From: Ferruginibacter sp.
GTDB taxonomy: Bacteria; Bacteroidota; Bacteroidia; Chitinophagales; Chitinophagaceae
Direction of reading: 5' to 3'
DNA length: 64,000 bases
NCBI GenBank assembly: GCA_025963635.1
Contig: JAOQAK010000035.1
Coordinates: forward strand, 62,001-126,000
Of the stretch, positions 25,597 through 34,400 are shown piece after piece (position 1 is the first letter of the stretch; every line of letters starts with the position of its first letter). The notes beneath the pieces are model-generated. The model was not told the DNA's origin. It was given only the letters and a program-made list of their open reading frames with translations, and ran no database searches. A program made the translations under genes and the position numbers.

Positions 25597-26862
25597 ATGG
25601 CAGAAAAAATATCAATGGGCGCCAATGGCAAACTAGTCGTTCCCAACAATCCAACTATTCCGTTCATTGAAGGGGACGGCATTGGTCCGGATATCTGGAG
25701 AGCCAGTGTAAGGGTATTTGACGCAGCCGTCGAAAAGGCTTTTAAGGGAGAAAAAAAAATTGAATGGAAGGAAGTGTTGGCAGGAGAAAAAGCATTTAAC
25801 GCTACAGGCAGTTGGATGCCTGAAGCAACCATGGATGCCTTTAAAGAATACCTTTTAAGCATCAAAGGGCCGTTAACAACACCCGTTGGAGGAGGAATCC
25901 GCAGCCTGAACGTAGCACTGCGACAGGAGCTGGACTTATATGTTTGTCTGCGGCCTGTAAAGTATTTTGAAGGTGTACCCTCACCTATGTGGCAGCCGGA
26001 AAAAGTGAATATGGTAATTTTCCGGGAAAACACGGAAGACATTTATGCAGGCATCGAGTACATGACCGGTACACCGGAAGCGCAAAAATTATTGGATTTC
26101 CTGATCAATGAAATGGGAGTGAAAAATATCCGTTTCCCTGAAACTACTTCTTTGGGAATAAAACCGGTTAGTAAGGAAGGCAGTGAACGCCTGATCCGGA
26201 GCGCCATTCAACATGCTATTGAACATAAACTGCCAACGGTAACCATCGTGCACAAAGGCAATATCATGAAGTATACAGAAGGCGCTTTTAAAAACTGGGG
26301 ATATGAGCTGGCTGAAAGGGAGTTCCCAGGCGAAGTATATACCTGGAACCAGTGGGAACGAACCAAAAAAGACAGCGGTGAAGCAGTTGCCAACGAAGAA
26401 ATGAAATTGTGTGCTGTTGGAGGAAAAGTGATCATCAAAGATGCCATTGCTGATAATTTTTTACAACAGGCTTTACTTGCTCCGCAGGATTATTCGGTGA
26501 TTGCCACATTGAACTTGAATGGCGACTATATCAGCGATGCATTGGCAGCACAGGTTGGCGGAATCGGTATCGCCCCGGGCGCAAATATCAATTACCTCAC
26601 AGGTCATGCTGTGTTTGAAGCTACCCATGGAACGGCGCCGAGGTTTGCCAATACCAATACAATGAATCCTTCGTCCGTGATTTTAAGCGGCGTAATGATG
26701 CTGGAATACATGGGTTGGCGGGATGCTGCAGAACTGATTACCAATTCCGTTGGCAAAACAATTCGTAATAAAACAGTAACTATCGATTTTTATAATTTGA
26801 TGAAAGAAGGCACCTTGCTGAAAACAAGCGAGTTTGCAGATGAGATTATCAGGAATTTATGA
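25597..26862 (+). CDS. icd: Isocitrate dehydrogenase, prokaryotic type I (E. coli Icd-like)
   Basis: 421 aa, aligning by eye with E. coli Icd from [17 protein letters not shown] to the C-terminal [25 protein letters not shown]. Substrate-loop residues are in [31 protein letters not shown]; the active-site segment [21 protein letters not shown] is intact. It oxidatively decarboxylates isocitrate to 2-oxoglutarate. The cofactor loop reads [15 protein letters not shown] where E. coli has HGTAPKYAGQDKVNP, and the positions of E. coli Tyr391 and Arg395 are Ile and Asn, so NADP use should not be assumed. A second, unrelated isocitrate dehydrogenase follows 650 bp downstream. Confidence 0.93.
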   Translation: MAEKISMGANGKLVVPNNPTIPFIEGDGIGPDIWRASVRVFDAAVEKAFKGEKKIEWKEVLAGEKAFNATGSWMPEATMDAFKEYLLSIKGPLTTPVGGGIRSLNVALRQELDLYVCLRPVKYFEGVPSPMWQPEKVNMVIFRENTEDIYAGIEYMTGTPEAQKLLDFLINEMGVKNIRFPETTSLGIKPVSKEGSERLIRSAIQHAIEHKLPTVTIVHKGNIMKYTEGAFKNWGYELAEREFPGEVYTWNQWERTKKDSGEAVANEEMKLCAVGGKVIIKDAIADNFLQQALLAPQDYSVIATLNLNGDYISDALAAQVGGIGIAPGANINYLTGHAVFEATHGTAPRFANTNTMNPSSVILSGVMMLEYMGWRDAAELITNSVGKTIRNKTVTIDFYNLMKEGTLLKTSEFADEIIRNL

Positions 26863-26878
26863 GGAGGATAAATTTTGA

Positions 26879-26886
26879 TATATTTG
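26879..26886 (+). promoter_or_regulatory. -7 promoter box upstream of vapB
   Basis: TATATTTG matches TAnnTTTG and lies 22 bp before the vapB ATG, between icd and vapB. A convincing TTG at the right distance is lacking. It suggests that the toxin-antitoxin pair has its own promoter. Confidence 0.45.
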
Positions 26887-26908
26887 TGACCTGCTAACAC
26901 CTAAAATA

Positions 26909-27103
26909 ATGAAAGCAACCATCGAAATAGATAATGATTTAATGAAGAAAGCATTGAAATATTCTGGCCTGAAAACAAAAAAAGATGTTTTAAATACGGC
27001 ATTGGAGGCCTACGTAAAATATCAAATGCGTCTTAAAATGTTGTCCTTGCAGGGTAAAGTAAAATGGGTGGGTGATTTGGATAAAATGCGCACCAATGAG
27101 TAA
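26909..27103 (+). CDS. vapB: VapB-family antitoxin
   Basis: 64 aa. MKATIEIDNDLMKKALKYSGLKTKKDVLNTALEAYVKYQ is a ribbon-helix-helix-like DNA-binding domain typical of VapB antitoxins (beta strand TIEID, then two helices); the C-terminal part ([17 protein letters not shown]) would wrap the toxin. The stop overlaps the toxin start (ATGAGTAA), the usual translational coupling. Inserted between two isocitrate dehydrogenase genes. Confidence 0.87.
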   Translation: MKATIEIDNDLMKKALKYSGLKTKKDVLNTALEAYVKYQMRLKMLSLQGKVKWVGDLDKMRTNE

Positions 27104-27506
27104 TATAGTGGTAGACAGTTCGGTTTGGATTGATTTTTTTAACAAGAAGACCTCGCATCAAATTGAAATAGTTCGCAACCTAATATTCGACAGCCCGGTT
27201 GTAACAACGATTACAATATTGCCCATAATTCTACAGGAAGTATTACAAGGAATACAAAGCAATAAACATTTTGAAATCGTCAAAGAAAATCTGCAAGGCT
27301 TTAATTATATTTTTTTTGATGCATATACCTCCTCAGTCAGTGCCGCCCAATTGTATAGATATTTGCAGAAGAAAGGCATCACGATACGAAAGCCAAACGA
27401 TTGCTTAATTGCTTCTGTAGGTATTGACCAAGATTTATTTTTATTGCACAATGATCGCGATTTTGACAACATTGCAAAACATACTTCACTTAAAATCTAC
27501 AAATAA
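27096..27506 (+). CDS. vapC: VapC-family PIN-domain ribonuclease toxin
   Basis: 136 aa from the ATG at 27096; the track start (27072) lies inside vapB and would add eight unlikely residues. Four acidic PIN positions are visible: D in [11 protein letters not shown] (residue 7), E in LQEVLQGI (~47), D in [11 protein letters not shown] (~102) and D in HNDRDFDNI (~120). VapC toxins cleave RNA, commonly tRNA or rRNA, when not held by VapB. The gene is intact, ends 5 bp before the next isocitrate dehydrogenase start and is therefore likely read through into it. Confidence 0.9.
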   Translation: MSNIVVDSSVWIDFFNKKTSHQIEIVRNLIFDSPVVTTITILPIILQEVLQGIQSNKHFEIVKENLQGFNYIFFDAYTSSVSAAQLYRYLQKKGITIRKPNDCLIASVGIDQDLFLLHNDRDFDNIAKHTSLKIYK

Positions 27507-27511
27507 AACGA

Positions 27512-28744
27512 ATGAGCAAAATTAAAGTAGCAAATCCCGTAGTGGAACTGGACGGGGATGAGATGACACGGATCATCTGGAAGTTTATTAAAGATAAACT
27601 AGTAGTTCCCTACCTGGAATTGGATATCAAATATTATGACCTTGGAATGGAATACAGGGATGAAACCAATGACCAGGTTACGATTGATGCAGCCAATGCC
27701 ATCAAGGAATTTGGTGTGGGAATAAAGTGTGCTACCATTACACCGGATGAGGCCAGGGTAAAAGAATTTAGCCTGAAACAAATGTGGAAGAGCCCCAATG
27801 GCACCATCCGGAACATCCTTGATGGAACTGTTTTTCGTGAACCCATTGTAATGCAAAATGTTCCAAGACTCGTTACCAACTGGACCGCCCCCATCATTGT
27901 AGGCCGCCATGCATTTGGTGATCAATACCGTGCCACCGATGCCGTTATAAAAGGCAAGGGAAAGTTAACCATGACTTTTACTCCTGAAGACGGAGGTGAG
28001 CCACAGGTTTTTGAAGTATATAATTTCAAAGGAGATGGCGTGGCCCTTAGCATGTACAATACCGATGAAAGTATCATGGGCTTTGCACGGAGCTGTTTTA
28101 ATATGGCGTTGAGCAAAAAATGGCCCCTGTATCTTTCCACAAAAAATACCATTCTTAAAAAGTATGATGGCCGTTTCAAAGATATTTTTGAAGAAATTTT
28201 CCAGGCCGAATTTAAAGCCGCCTACCAGGAAGCAGGCATTACTTATGAACACCGCCTGATTGATGATATGGTAGCCAGTGCACTAAAATGGAACGGCAAC
28301 TTTGTATGGGCATGTAAAAATTATGATGGCGATGTGCAGAGCGATACTGTGGCACAGGGCTTTGGAAGTTTAGGATTAATGACTTCCGTTTTAATTACAC
28401 CGGATGGCGGCACCATGGAAGCGGAAGCTGCCCACGGAACCGTAACCCGCCATTACCGCGATCACCAGGCGGGCAAACCAACTTCCACCAATCCCATTGC
28501 TTCTATTTTTGCATGGACAAGAGGTTTGGCATTTCGTGGCAAGTTGGATAACAACCAGCCACTGATCGACTTTTGCCTGGCACTGGAAGCAGTTTGTATT
28601 GAAACCGTAGAGAGCGGAAAAATGACCAAAGATCTCGCCGTTTGCATACATGGCAATAAAGTAACGCACGGTGAACACTATCTGTACACAGAGGAATTCC
28701 TGGATGCAATTGATGAGAACCTTAAAAAGAAAATGGGATTCTAA
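27512..28744 (+). CDS. NADP-dependent isocitrate dehydrogenase, eukaryotic-type subfamily (IDH1/2-like)
   Basis: 410 aa, the length of mitochondrial/cytosolic IDH. The sequence [70 protein letters not shown], and [34 protein letters not shown] are nearly textbook IDH1/2; the TRH pair in the last block is the NADP determinant. It is only distantly related to the Icd encoded just upstream, though both catalyse the same reaction. Starts 5 bp after vapC and is followed by a strong terminator. Confidence 0.95.
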   Translation: MSKIKVANPVVELDGDEMTRIIWKFIKDKLVVPYLELDIKYYDLGMEYRDETNDQVTIDAANAIKEFGVGIKCATITPDEARVKEFSLKQMWKSPNGTIRNILDGTVFREPIVMQNVPRLVTNWTAPIIVGRHAFGDQYRATDAVIKGKGKLTMTFTPEDGGEPQVFEVYNFKGDGVALSMYNTDESIMGFARSCFNMALSKKWPLYLSTKNTILKKYDGRFKDIFEEIFQAEFKAAYQEAGITYEHRLIDDMVASALKWNGNFVWACKNYDGDVQSDTVAQGFGSLGLMTSVLITPDGGTMEAEAAHGTVTRHYRDHQAGKPTSTNPIASIFAWTRGLAFRGKLDNNQPLIDFCLALEAVCIETVESGKMTKDLAVCIHGNKVTHGEHYLYTEEFLDAIDENLKKKMGF

Positions 28745-28804
28745 TTACAAAGAAGAGAGTTTTTTCGTTTAAAAATACTTCTCTTATGCTGGTAAATTTT
28801 ATTT

Positions 28805-28832
28805 GGGCAACATTTATTGTTGCCCTTTTTTA
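28805..28832 (+). terminator. Intrinsic terminator after the second isocitrate dehydrogenase
   Basis: GGGCAACA, loop TTTAT, TGTTGCCC, then TTTTTTT: an 8-bp perfect stem with a T-tract, 60 bp after the stop. Confidence 0.88.
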
Positions 28833-28846
28833 TTTAATATAAATAC

Positions 28847-29323
28847 TTAATTCCCTTCTACATAAATGACCGGTTGATGATGAATCGGGAAATTGCAGGA
28901 GTTGGCAACATAACACAATTCATTGGCTTTTTTGTGCAGTGCTTCCGCCTCATTTTTCTTTGATTCATTTGTGATGGTGACGGCCGGGTTCAGCATCACT
29001 TCTGTGAAGCGACCACCACCACTGGAAGTTTCAACCATGATTCCTGTGGCATGATCCACATAAGCAGTGATAATTATGCCCGCATCGGAACAAAGATGTA
29101 AATACCAAAGCATATGACAGGTTGCGATAGAAGCTAAGAAAAGCTCTTCCGGATTATGCTTTTTTGCATCCCCCCTGAAAGCCACATCTGCAGATCCCTC
29201 AATGACATATTTATTTTCAACAGAAATGGTATGACTGCGCTCATAGGATTGATAATTTTTTGTACCCTCACCGGTATTACCCGTCCATTCAATCCATAAA
29301 GCATACTGATGTTTTCTTTCCAT
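28847..29323 (-). CDS. OsmC family protein
   Basis: 158 aa from the ATG at 29323 (MERKHQYALWIEWTGN), chosen because the 21 upstream track residues are not OsmC-like and overlap the next gene. Core motifs: FRGDAKKHNPEELFLASIATCHMLWYLHLCSDAGI and ANELCYVANSCNFPI, containing the two cysteines (in ATCH and NSCN) that reduce organic hydroperoxides in OsmC/Ohr proteins. Likely a cytosolic thiol peroxidase or related protein; the exact substrate is not evident. Confidence 0.87.
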   Translation of the reverse strand: MERKHQYALWIEWTGNTGEGTKNYQSYERSHTISVENKYVIEGSADVAFRGDAKKHNPEELFLASIATCHMLWYLHLCSDAGIIITAYVDHATGIMVETSSGGGRFTEVMLNPAVTITNESKKNEAEALHKKANELCYVANSCNFPIHHQPVIYVEGN

Positions 29324-29372
29324 GGTATTCAATTTTGTGATCCTTACTCTTGGGGAATGGATACCACCTGGT

Positions 29373-29867
29373 TCAATGCTGTGCAATCTCTTCCAGGTTA
29401 TCCCAACAAATCCAGTGTGGATTAAGATATCGTCCTCCCTTTTTCAGATAAAATGCCTGGTACTTATTTTCCAATGCAAAACCAACACATAAACTTCTTA
29501 CTCCCTGTTCCATCATCCAGCCGGTTAGCGTGTGAAACAAGTCTGTGCCGATTCGTTTTCTTTGATATTCCTTCAAAACATAAAACGACTGAATTTCGGC
29601 ATCCTTTTCATAGCGGGTAGTAAGGTGCCCTGCAATAAAGCCAACGATCTTGTCCCCTATTTCCGCCTTGAGTATCAGCCTGCCGGATTTCGAGCCATTT
29701 GGAGATTCACCTTTGAAATAAGTTTGCCAACGGTATTTCGTTGACTGGTAATCGATCTCAATATCTTCCACGCATTCCGGGATCGATTTTATTTTGCTTT
29801 CAACTTCTACCTGCGCCAGTTCTTCAATATCTACCGCACTTGCGATTTGAATGGTGATGTTGTTCAT
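29373..29867 (-). CDS. GNAT family N-acetyltransferase
   Basis: About 164 aa from the ATG at 29867 (MNNITIQIASAVDIEELAQVEVES); the longer track ORF opens at a TTG within the remains of the upstream pseudogene. The acetyl-CoA motif is FYVLKEYQRKRIGTDLFHTLTGWMMEQGVRSLCVGFALENKYQAFYLKKGG. Substrate unknown. It sits in a leftward run of small enzymes (OsmC, methyltransferase, NudK) with no common pathway that I can see. Confidence 0.85.
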   Translation of the reverse strand: MNNITIQIASAVDIEELAQVEVESKIKSIPECVEDIEIDYQSTKYRWQTYFKGESPNGSKSGRLILKAEIGDKIVGFIAGHLTTRYEKDAEIQSFYVLKEYQRKRIGTDLFHTLTGWMMEQGVRSLCVGFALENKYQAFYLKKGGRYLNPHWICWDNLEEIAQH

Positions 29868-29928
29868 CGATAAAATGCTGGTTTGTTCCTGCTTTTTAAC
29901 GCAGGATAATATTGTTAGACGGAATTTC

Positions 29929-30491
29929 TCAGGCCATAACGGATACCATCGACAATGCAATTTCGCCCAGCCTGTAATCGCCTGATATTTGAACCTTGTT
30001 TTTTACTTCTTCCGGGCGGAGGCTCTTTGAAAATAATTTCCAGGCAAGATCAGGATCAATAATTAATTCACTCGTCACAGGCAAATGATTTTCTCTTTCG
30101 GGAACCCACCGGCCATTATCTTGAATCAACTGAGTGATGCGTAATACTTACAATACAAATAGCCCGTTGCCTCGTGTAGATAAATAAGCATTGCCGGACT
30201 TACCCGTTTCATGGCTTTTACCCAATCTGCATTTAATTCATTTAGATAAGCTGTCAGGTCTTGGTTGGGCGCTGGTTGCACACCGGAATAACCATCCCGT
30301 AGCATGGAAAGAATCCGGATATTGCCATCCAGTAAATGAGCAATTACATCTTTTACTTTCCATTGTTTTGCAACTGTTTGCCTTTGCCAGTTTTCAGGTT
30401 GCAATCCCTTCAGCAATACAATCAATTTATTGTCGAGCACGGGAAGCAATTGCACTACATCAACTGGTATAATTTGTCGGTCGGTTGTCAC
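29929..30491 (-). pseudogene. DinB/mycothiol-maleylpyruvate-isomerase-like gene, internally deleted and frameshifted
   Basis: Two track ORFs on the minus strand read as the two ends of one protein. 30126..30491 (121 aa) starts TTDRQIIPVDVVQLLPVLDNKLIVLLKGLQPENWQRQTVAKQWKVKDVIAHLLDGNIR, the N-terminal helix bundle with the metal histidine in AHLLDGN. 29929..30129 (66 aa) in another frame ends IIDPDLAWKLFSKSLRPEEVKNKVQISGDYRLGEIALSMVSVMA, the usual C-terminus of this family. Intact relatives, as I know them, are ~250 aa, so some 60-70 residues of the middle, including the other histidines, are missing at the ~30127 junction. Function is very probably lost. Confidence 0.75.
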
Positions 30492-30504
30492 TTTACTGAA
30501 TGAT

Positions 30505-31263
30505 TTATAATTCCTGCTTTTGCATTTTAGCTACTCTAAGCATTATAGGAAACCGCATTTCCTGCTTCGTTCCTTCAGGCCATATTTTTTTTAATGCCGG
30601 TTTTATTACCTCAACAGGATTTTCATTTTTAGCATTTATATAATGTTGTACTGCCGACCAGGTATCAAGGTAACCCGTTAAATCTTCGAGCGTCCAATAA
30701 TAACGGTTGATGATTTTGGGCGCTGCAATTTCTTCGAAAGGGAATGGTATGGTTTGATAGTTTTCATCAATATATTTTCGCTCCTTATCCCAGTATGGTC
30801 CCACAATGTTATCATGAAAATCCTTTATTATCCTGTCCACTTCCTCATTTACTTTTAACAGGCCGTAACCTATTATCGCAAATACACCATTGGGTGTCAG
30901 CACCCGTTTGACTTCCCGATAGAACCTGTCGAAATCGAACCAATGAATTGCCTGGGCAACTGCCACAAGGCCAATGCTATTGTCTTCCAGGGAAGAACTT
31001 TCTGCTCTTTCCACGCTATAAAAAATATTATCCTTCTGAACAGCATTCTTTAATTGTTGCTCACTGATGTCGGTGGCGTATACCTTTTCGAAAAAACTGG
31101 ATAGTTCCATTGCAACCTGCCCGTTACCGGTTGCGCAATCCCATGCAGTCCTCCTGTCTTCCACCAACGAAAACAAAAAATTGTATAACTCCGGCGGGTA
31201 TGCCGGGCGGTACTTAGCATATTCGTTGGCCTGTGTGGAAAAATTGTCTTTGGTAGCTTTCAT
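30505..31263 (-). CDS. Class I SAM-dependent methyltransferase (Methyltransf_11-like)
   Basis: 252 aa. N-terminal FSTQANEYAKYRPAYPPELYNFLFSLV, then TAWDCATGNGQVAMELSSFFEKVYATDISEQQLKNA (SAM motif I near 42), LVAVAQAIHWFDFDRFYREVKRVLTPNGVFAIIGYG. The ATGNGQ..EL and AQAIHWFD blocks are typical of the small-molecule methyltransferases related to yeast TMT1-like proteins. Substrate unknown; convergent or co-directional neighbours give no hint. Confidence 0.87.
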   Translation of the reverse strand: MKATKDNFSTQANEYAKYRPAYPPELYNFLFSLVEDRRTAWDCATGNGQVAMELSSFFEKVYATDISEQQLKNAVQKDNIFYSVERAESSSLEDNSIGLVAVAQAIHWFDFDRFYREVKRVLTPNGVFAIIGYGLLKVNEEVDRIIKDFHDNIVGPYWDKERKYIDENYQTIPFPFEEIAAPKIINRYYWTLEDLTGYLDTWSAVQHYINAKNENPVEVIKPALKKIWPEGTKQEMRFPIMLRVAKMQKQEL

Positions 31264-31274
31264 CTTTTTTATAA

Positions 31275-31856
31275 TTAAAACAAATCGTTCAACTTCGCGT
31301 ATTGCAGCAACATAATGGTTTTAGCATCCCTGATCTCCCCGCTTTTGATCATCTGCATAGCGATGTCAAATTTTAGTTCCATCACCTCAATATCTTCCTG
31401 CTCATGATCAATACCTCCGCCGTCATTTATTTTCATGGATTCGGAATATTCTGCTACAAAAAAATGAAGTATTTCAGTTACCGATCCGGGAGACATATAG
31501 GCTTCAAATATTTTGCGCACATGCGAAACTTTATAACCTGTTTCTTCTTCTGTTTCCCTGCGAATACAATCCTCCGGATTATCGTTATCCAGCAAACCTG
31601 CGCAGGCTTCAATCAGCATTCCCGATGCATTTCCATTAACAAAAGAAGGCAGGCGAAATTGCCGGGTAAGAATCACTGTTTTATTTTCTTTATGATACAA
31701 TAAAATGGTAGCACCATTTCCCCTGTCGTACGCTTCGCGGCTTTGTACCTGTTTTGCTCCGTCATTTTTTATATACTCGTAAGTGTATTTTCTAAGCGTG
31801 TACCAGTTGCTGGAAAGAATTTCTGTATCCAGGATTTTTACATTGCCGTTATTCAT
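31275..31856 (-). CDS. nudK: GDP-mannose pyrophosphatase NudK-like Nudix hydrolase
   Basis: 193 aa. The sequence is very close in pattern to E. coli Nud[95 protein letters not shown] with the Nudix box ([20 protein letters not shown]) near 85-108, and [19 protein letters not shown]. NudK hydrolyses GDP-mannose to GMP and mannose-1-phosphate; magnesium is bound by the REtEEET glutamates. Start 12 bp from the methyltransferase gene downstream, so they are likely co-transcribed. Confidence 0.92.
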   Translation of the reverse strand: MNNGNVKILDTEILSSNWYTLRKYTYEYIKNDGAKQVQSREAYDRGNGATILLYHKENKTVILTRQFRLPSFVNGNASGMLIEACAGLLDNDNPEDCIRRETEEETGYKVSHVRKIFEAYMSPGSVTEILHFFVAEYSESMKINDGGGIDHEQEDIEVMELKFDIAMQMIKSGEIRDAKTIMLLQYAKLNDLF

Positions 31857-32014
31857 TCATCGTTTATTTAGTAATAAATATATTATTAAAATGTGTCAAA
31901 GCAGTCAAAAATTATTTTGGATTACAACAAGCAGTTCTCACCATTGTTTAGCAATTTTCAGGGAAGATTGTTAGCTTTTTTGCCATTACTTTGTTGAGAA
32001 TTAAAAGAGCAACG

Positions 32015-32239
32015 ATGAAGGAAATAAAGGCAGAACAGCAGAATAACCCGCTTCATGGGAAAACATTGCAATGTATACTTGAATCCCTTGTGGAGAAATT
32101 TGGCTGGGAAGAGTTGGGCACCATTATAAGGATTAACTGCTTCAATGAAAATCCGGGCATAGCATCCAGCCTCAAATTTTTACGGAAAACAGAATGGGCA
32201 AGAAAAAAAGTGGAACAGCTATATATTAAAACACTATAG
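32015..32239 (+). CDS. VF530-like (DUF2132) small DNA-binding-type protein
   Basis: 74 aa from the ATG at 32015 ([22 protein letters not shown]); the track begins at a TTG eight codons earlier. The [25 protein letters not shown]...[32 protein letters not shown] pattern is that of the VF530 family, a small all-helical fold proposed from structure to bind DNA. The role is unknown. Stand-alone gene between nudK (divergent) and a TonB-like gene (convergent). Confidence 0.85.
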   Translation: MKEIKAEQQNNPLHGKTLQCILESLVEKFGWEELGTIIRINCFNENPGIASSLKFLRKTEWARKKVEQLYIKTL

Positions 32240-32261
32240 TAACCCGACGAGAGCTTATGCC

Positions 32262-32295
32262 ATAAAAAATCCGGGAATGAAGTTCATTCCCGGAC
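32262..32295 (-). terminator. Intrinsic terminator of the TonB-like lipoprotein gene
   Basis: On the minus strand TCCGGGAATG, a short loop, CATTCCCGGA, then TTTTTT: an ~11-bp stem directly followed by a T-run, 35 bp after the stop at 32329. On the plus strand the stem is followed by CC and an A-run, so it is not a normal terminator for the VF530 gene. Confidence 0.85.
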
Positions 32296-32328
32296 CAAAA
32301 AAATTTATTTTATAAATTAACCAACTGA

Positions 32329-32988
32329 TTAATATAACTGGAACCGTATCGGTAGCGTGTAACGGGTCTTTACATTTTTCCCTTTAATCCTGCCTGGTGT
32401 CCAATTGGGCATTTGTTTGAAAACCCTGATGGCCTCTGCTTCAATGCCATATCCTACCGGATTGCTCGTTACCACGGGATTGTATACTTTACCGTTTTCA
32501 TCCACTGCAAAAGTTAGATTTACCGTTCCTTCTGCATTGTTTTCTGTTGCATCATCAGGATAAACAATGTTTTTTTCAAAGAAACGCTCCAGGGCCTTTT
32601 CGCCACCAGGGTAGGCGGGGAGTATTTCTGTGTTTTTGTAGAACCCTTCCTTGTCCATTTCCATTGTAGTTGTAATGGGCTGTTTGGCCGGGGCTACAAT
32701 AGTTACCTTTCCTTTTTTCTTGTTTTTATCTACTTTCAGCTTTAGCGAAGTGTCCCTGCTTACCCTGGCCAGTGTATCCGGATTTACCATAGTATGGGTT
32801 GAGTCCATTGTAGCCACGTGCGTTTGATCAGTCATCATGGTGTCGGTATTGACTGTCATGGCAGTGTCGGTGCTACCGGTTGTGGTGCTGGAATTATCCG
32901 TGTCGTTACTTGTGCAGCTGGCTATAAACCCAAGCGCCAGCAGGGATAAAAATACCTTACCCTGTAAATGAATTATCCTTTTTTTCAT
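32329..32988 (-). CDS. Lipoprotein with TonB C-terminal domain
   Basis: 219 aa. The N-terminus KVFLSLLALGFIASCTSND is a lipoprotein signal with lipobox ASC. A Thr/Ser/Asp/Met-rich spacer (~30-90) and a basic patch (KLKVDKNKKKGKVTI) lead to a TonB C-terminal domain (~125-219): PAYPGGEKALERFFEKNIVYPDDATENNAEGTVNLTFAVDENGKVYNPVVTSN...EAIRVFKQMPNWTPGRIKGKNVKTRYTLPIRF. A true TonB is anchored by a transmembrane helix and has a Pro-rich span; this one has a lipid anchor instead. It probably does not energise transport and may act as an adaptor in the envelope. Single gene with its own terminator. Confidence 0.85.
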   Translation of the reverse strand: MKKRIIHLQGKVFLSLLALGFIASCTSNDTDNSSTTTGSTDTAMTVNTDTMMTDQTHVATMDSTHTMVNPDTLARVSRDTSLKLKVDKNKKKGKVTIVAPAKQPITTTMEMDKEGFYKNTEILPAYPGGEKALERFFEKNIVYPDDATENNAEGTVNLTFAVDENGKVYNPVVTSNPVGYGIEAEAIRVFKQMPNWTPGRIKGKNVKTRYTLPIRFQLY

Positions 32989-33189
32989 AAATTATGAGAT
33001 TTAAAAGTTTGTTAAGGACATATTGTTTTCAAATAAGATGCCGTATATATAATAAAGTAGTCGTGGCCGCTATCTTTTACTAACGCTCCGTGGTTAAAAC
33101 TTAGCGCTCAACTGAATTTTTTCTCGATTTGAGGAACTTTATACTCGGCCGGCGGCTCGCTCCCGATGATTTTTTAAGGGTTGAAACTG

Positions 33190-33197
33190 TATCTTTG
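33190..33197 (+). promoter_or_regulatory. -7 promoter box upstream of mnmA
   Basis: TATCTTTG followed by C, 18 bp before the mnmA ATG. The candidate -33 region is only T-rich (GATTTTTT), so this is a partial match. The rest of 32989-33189 holds an imperfect palindrome (CTAACGCTCC...CTTAGCGCTC, ~33080-33110) and nothing else recognisable. Confidence 0.55.
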
Positions 33198-33214
33198 CAT
33201 CGAAGAATTTCGAT

Positions 33215-34330
33215 ATGAGTAAAAAAGGAAAAGTATTAATGGCAATGAGCGGCGGTATTGACAGTACCGTTGCGGCACTAATGCTTCACAAAGAAGGCTA
33301 TGATGTAATTGGCATTACCATGAAAACATGGGATTACGCCACCAGTGTAGGTGTAACCGGGAAAAAAGAAACCGGCTGCTGCAATCTTGATAGTTTCAAC
33401 GATGCACGGCAGGCAGCGGTACAACATGGATTTCCGCATTTTATATTAGATATCCGCGAAGAATTTGGCGACTTCGTAATAGATAATTTTGTTGAAGAAT
33501 ATATGGCAGGCCGCACGCCTAACCCCTGTGTGATGTGTAATACGCATATTAAATGGCGTGCTTTATTGAAGAGAGCGGATGCATTGGGCTGCGATTTTAT
33601 TGCTACCGGGCATTACGCACAAATTCATCAGCATACCAATGGCAGATATTTTATCCGCAAGGGAATTGATGAAACCAAGGACCAGAGTTATGTTTTATGG
33701 GGTCTCCAACAAGACTTGCTGAGCCGTACGCTGTTGCCGCTGGGCACTTATCGCAAAACAGCCATACGCCAGATGGCGGAAGATTTTGGTTACCCTGAAC
33801 TGGCTAAAAAAGCGGAGAGTTACGAAATTTGTTTTGTACCCGACAATGATTATAGAGGGTTTTTAAAACGCAATGTAGATGGATTGGAAGAAAAAGTGAA
33901 CGGGGGAAATTTTGTAGATAAAAACGGAAAAATCCTTGGGCACCATAAGGGATATCCTTTTTACACCATTGGCCAAAGAAAGGGGCTTGAGATTGCTTTA
34001 GGAAAACCCGCCTTCGTAACTGGTATCGATCCGGCAACCAATACCATTGTTTTGGGCGAAGAAGAAGACCTGAAAGGCAGTGAAATGAATGTGGCTAAAA
34101 TAAACTGGATCAAATACGATGGAATTACCGAAGGCATGGAATTACTAACAAAAATCAGGTATAAAGATAAAGGTGCCATCAGTAACCTGCATACATACGA
34201 AAACGGTATCAAAGTACGTTTTTATGATAATGTAAAGGGCATTGCACCCGGCCAGAGCGCAGTTTTTTACGAAGGCGATGATGTGGTAGGGGGTGGAATT
34301 ATTCAAAGAGCGCCTGTTTATCCTGTATAA
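33215..34330 (+). CDS. mnmA: tRNA-specific 2-thiouridylase MnmA
   Basis: 371 aa. PP-loop AMSGGIDSTVAALML at residue ~10; catalytic cysteine in TPNPCVMCNTHIKWRALL (~105) and the second catalytic cysteine in AESYEICFVPDNDYRGFL (~208); FYTIGQRKGLEIALG and the C-terminal beta-barrel (GQSAVFYEGDDVVGGGII) complete the family. It thiolates U34 at position 2 in tRNAs for Lys, Glu and Gln. Single gene; the -7 box lies just upstream. Confidence 0.96.
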   Translation: MSKKGKVLMAMSGGIDSTVAALMLHKEGYDVIGITMKTWDYATSVGVTGKKETGCCNLDSFNDARQAAVQHGFPHFILDIREEFGDFVIDNFVEEYMAGRTPNPCVMCNTHIKWRALLKRADALGCDFIATGHYAQIHQHTNGRYFIRKGIDETKDQSYVLWGLQQDLLSRTLLPLGTYRKTAIRQMAEDFGYPELAKKAESYEICFVPDNDYRGFLKRNVDGLEEKVNGGNFVDKNGKILGHHKGYPFYTIGQRKGLEIALGKPAFVTGIDPATNTIVLGEEEDLKGSEMNVAKINWIKYDGITEGMELLTKIRYKDKGAISNLHTYENGIKVRFYDNVKGIAPGQSAVFYEGDDVVGGGIIQRAPVYPV

Positions 34331-34400
34331 TAACAGTGTCGCTTGAAACAAAGCAGCCTTTTACTTTATATCCGGCTCTTATGATGTAACTTTCTGTATT

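Noticed and set aside
33070-33115. Imperfect palindrome upstream of mnmA as a riboswitch or operator
   Set aside because: CTAACGCTCC/CTTAGCGCTC pairs poorly and resembles no riboswitch class; it is probably another degenerate intergenic repeat.
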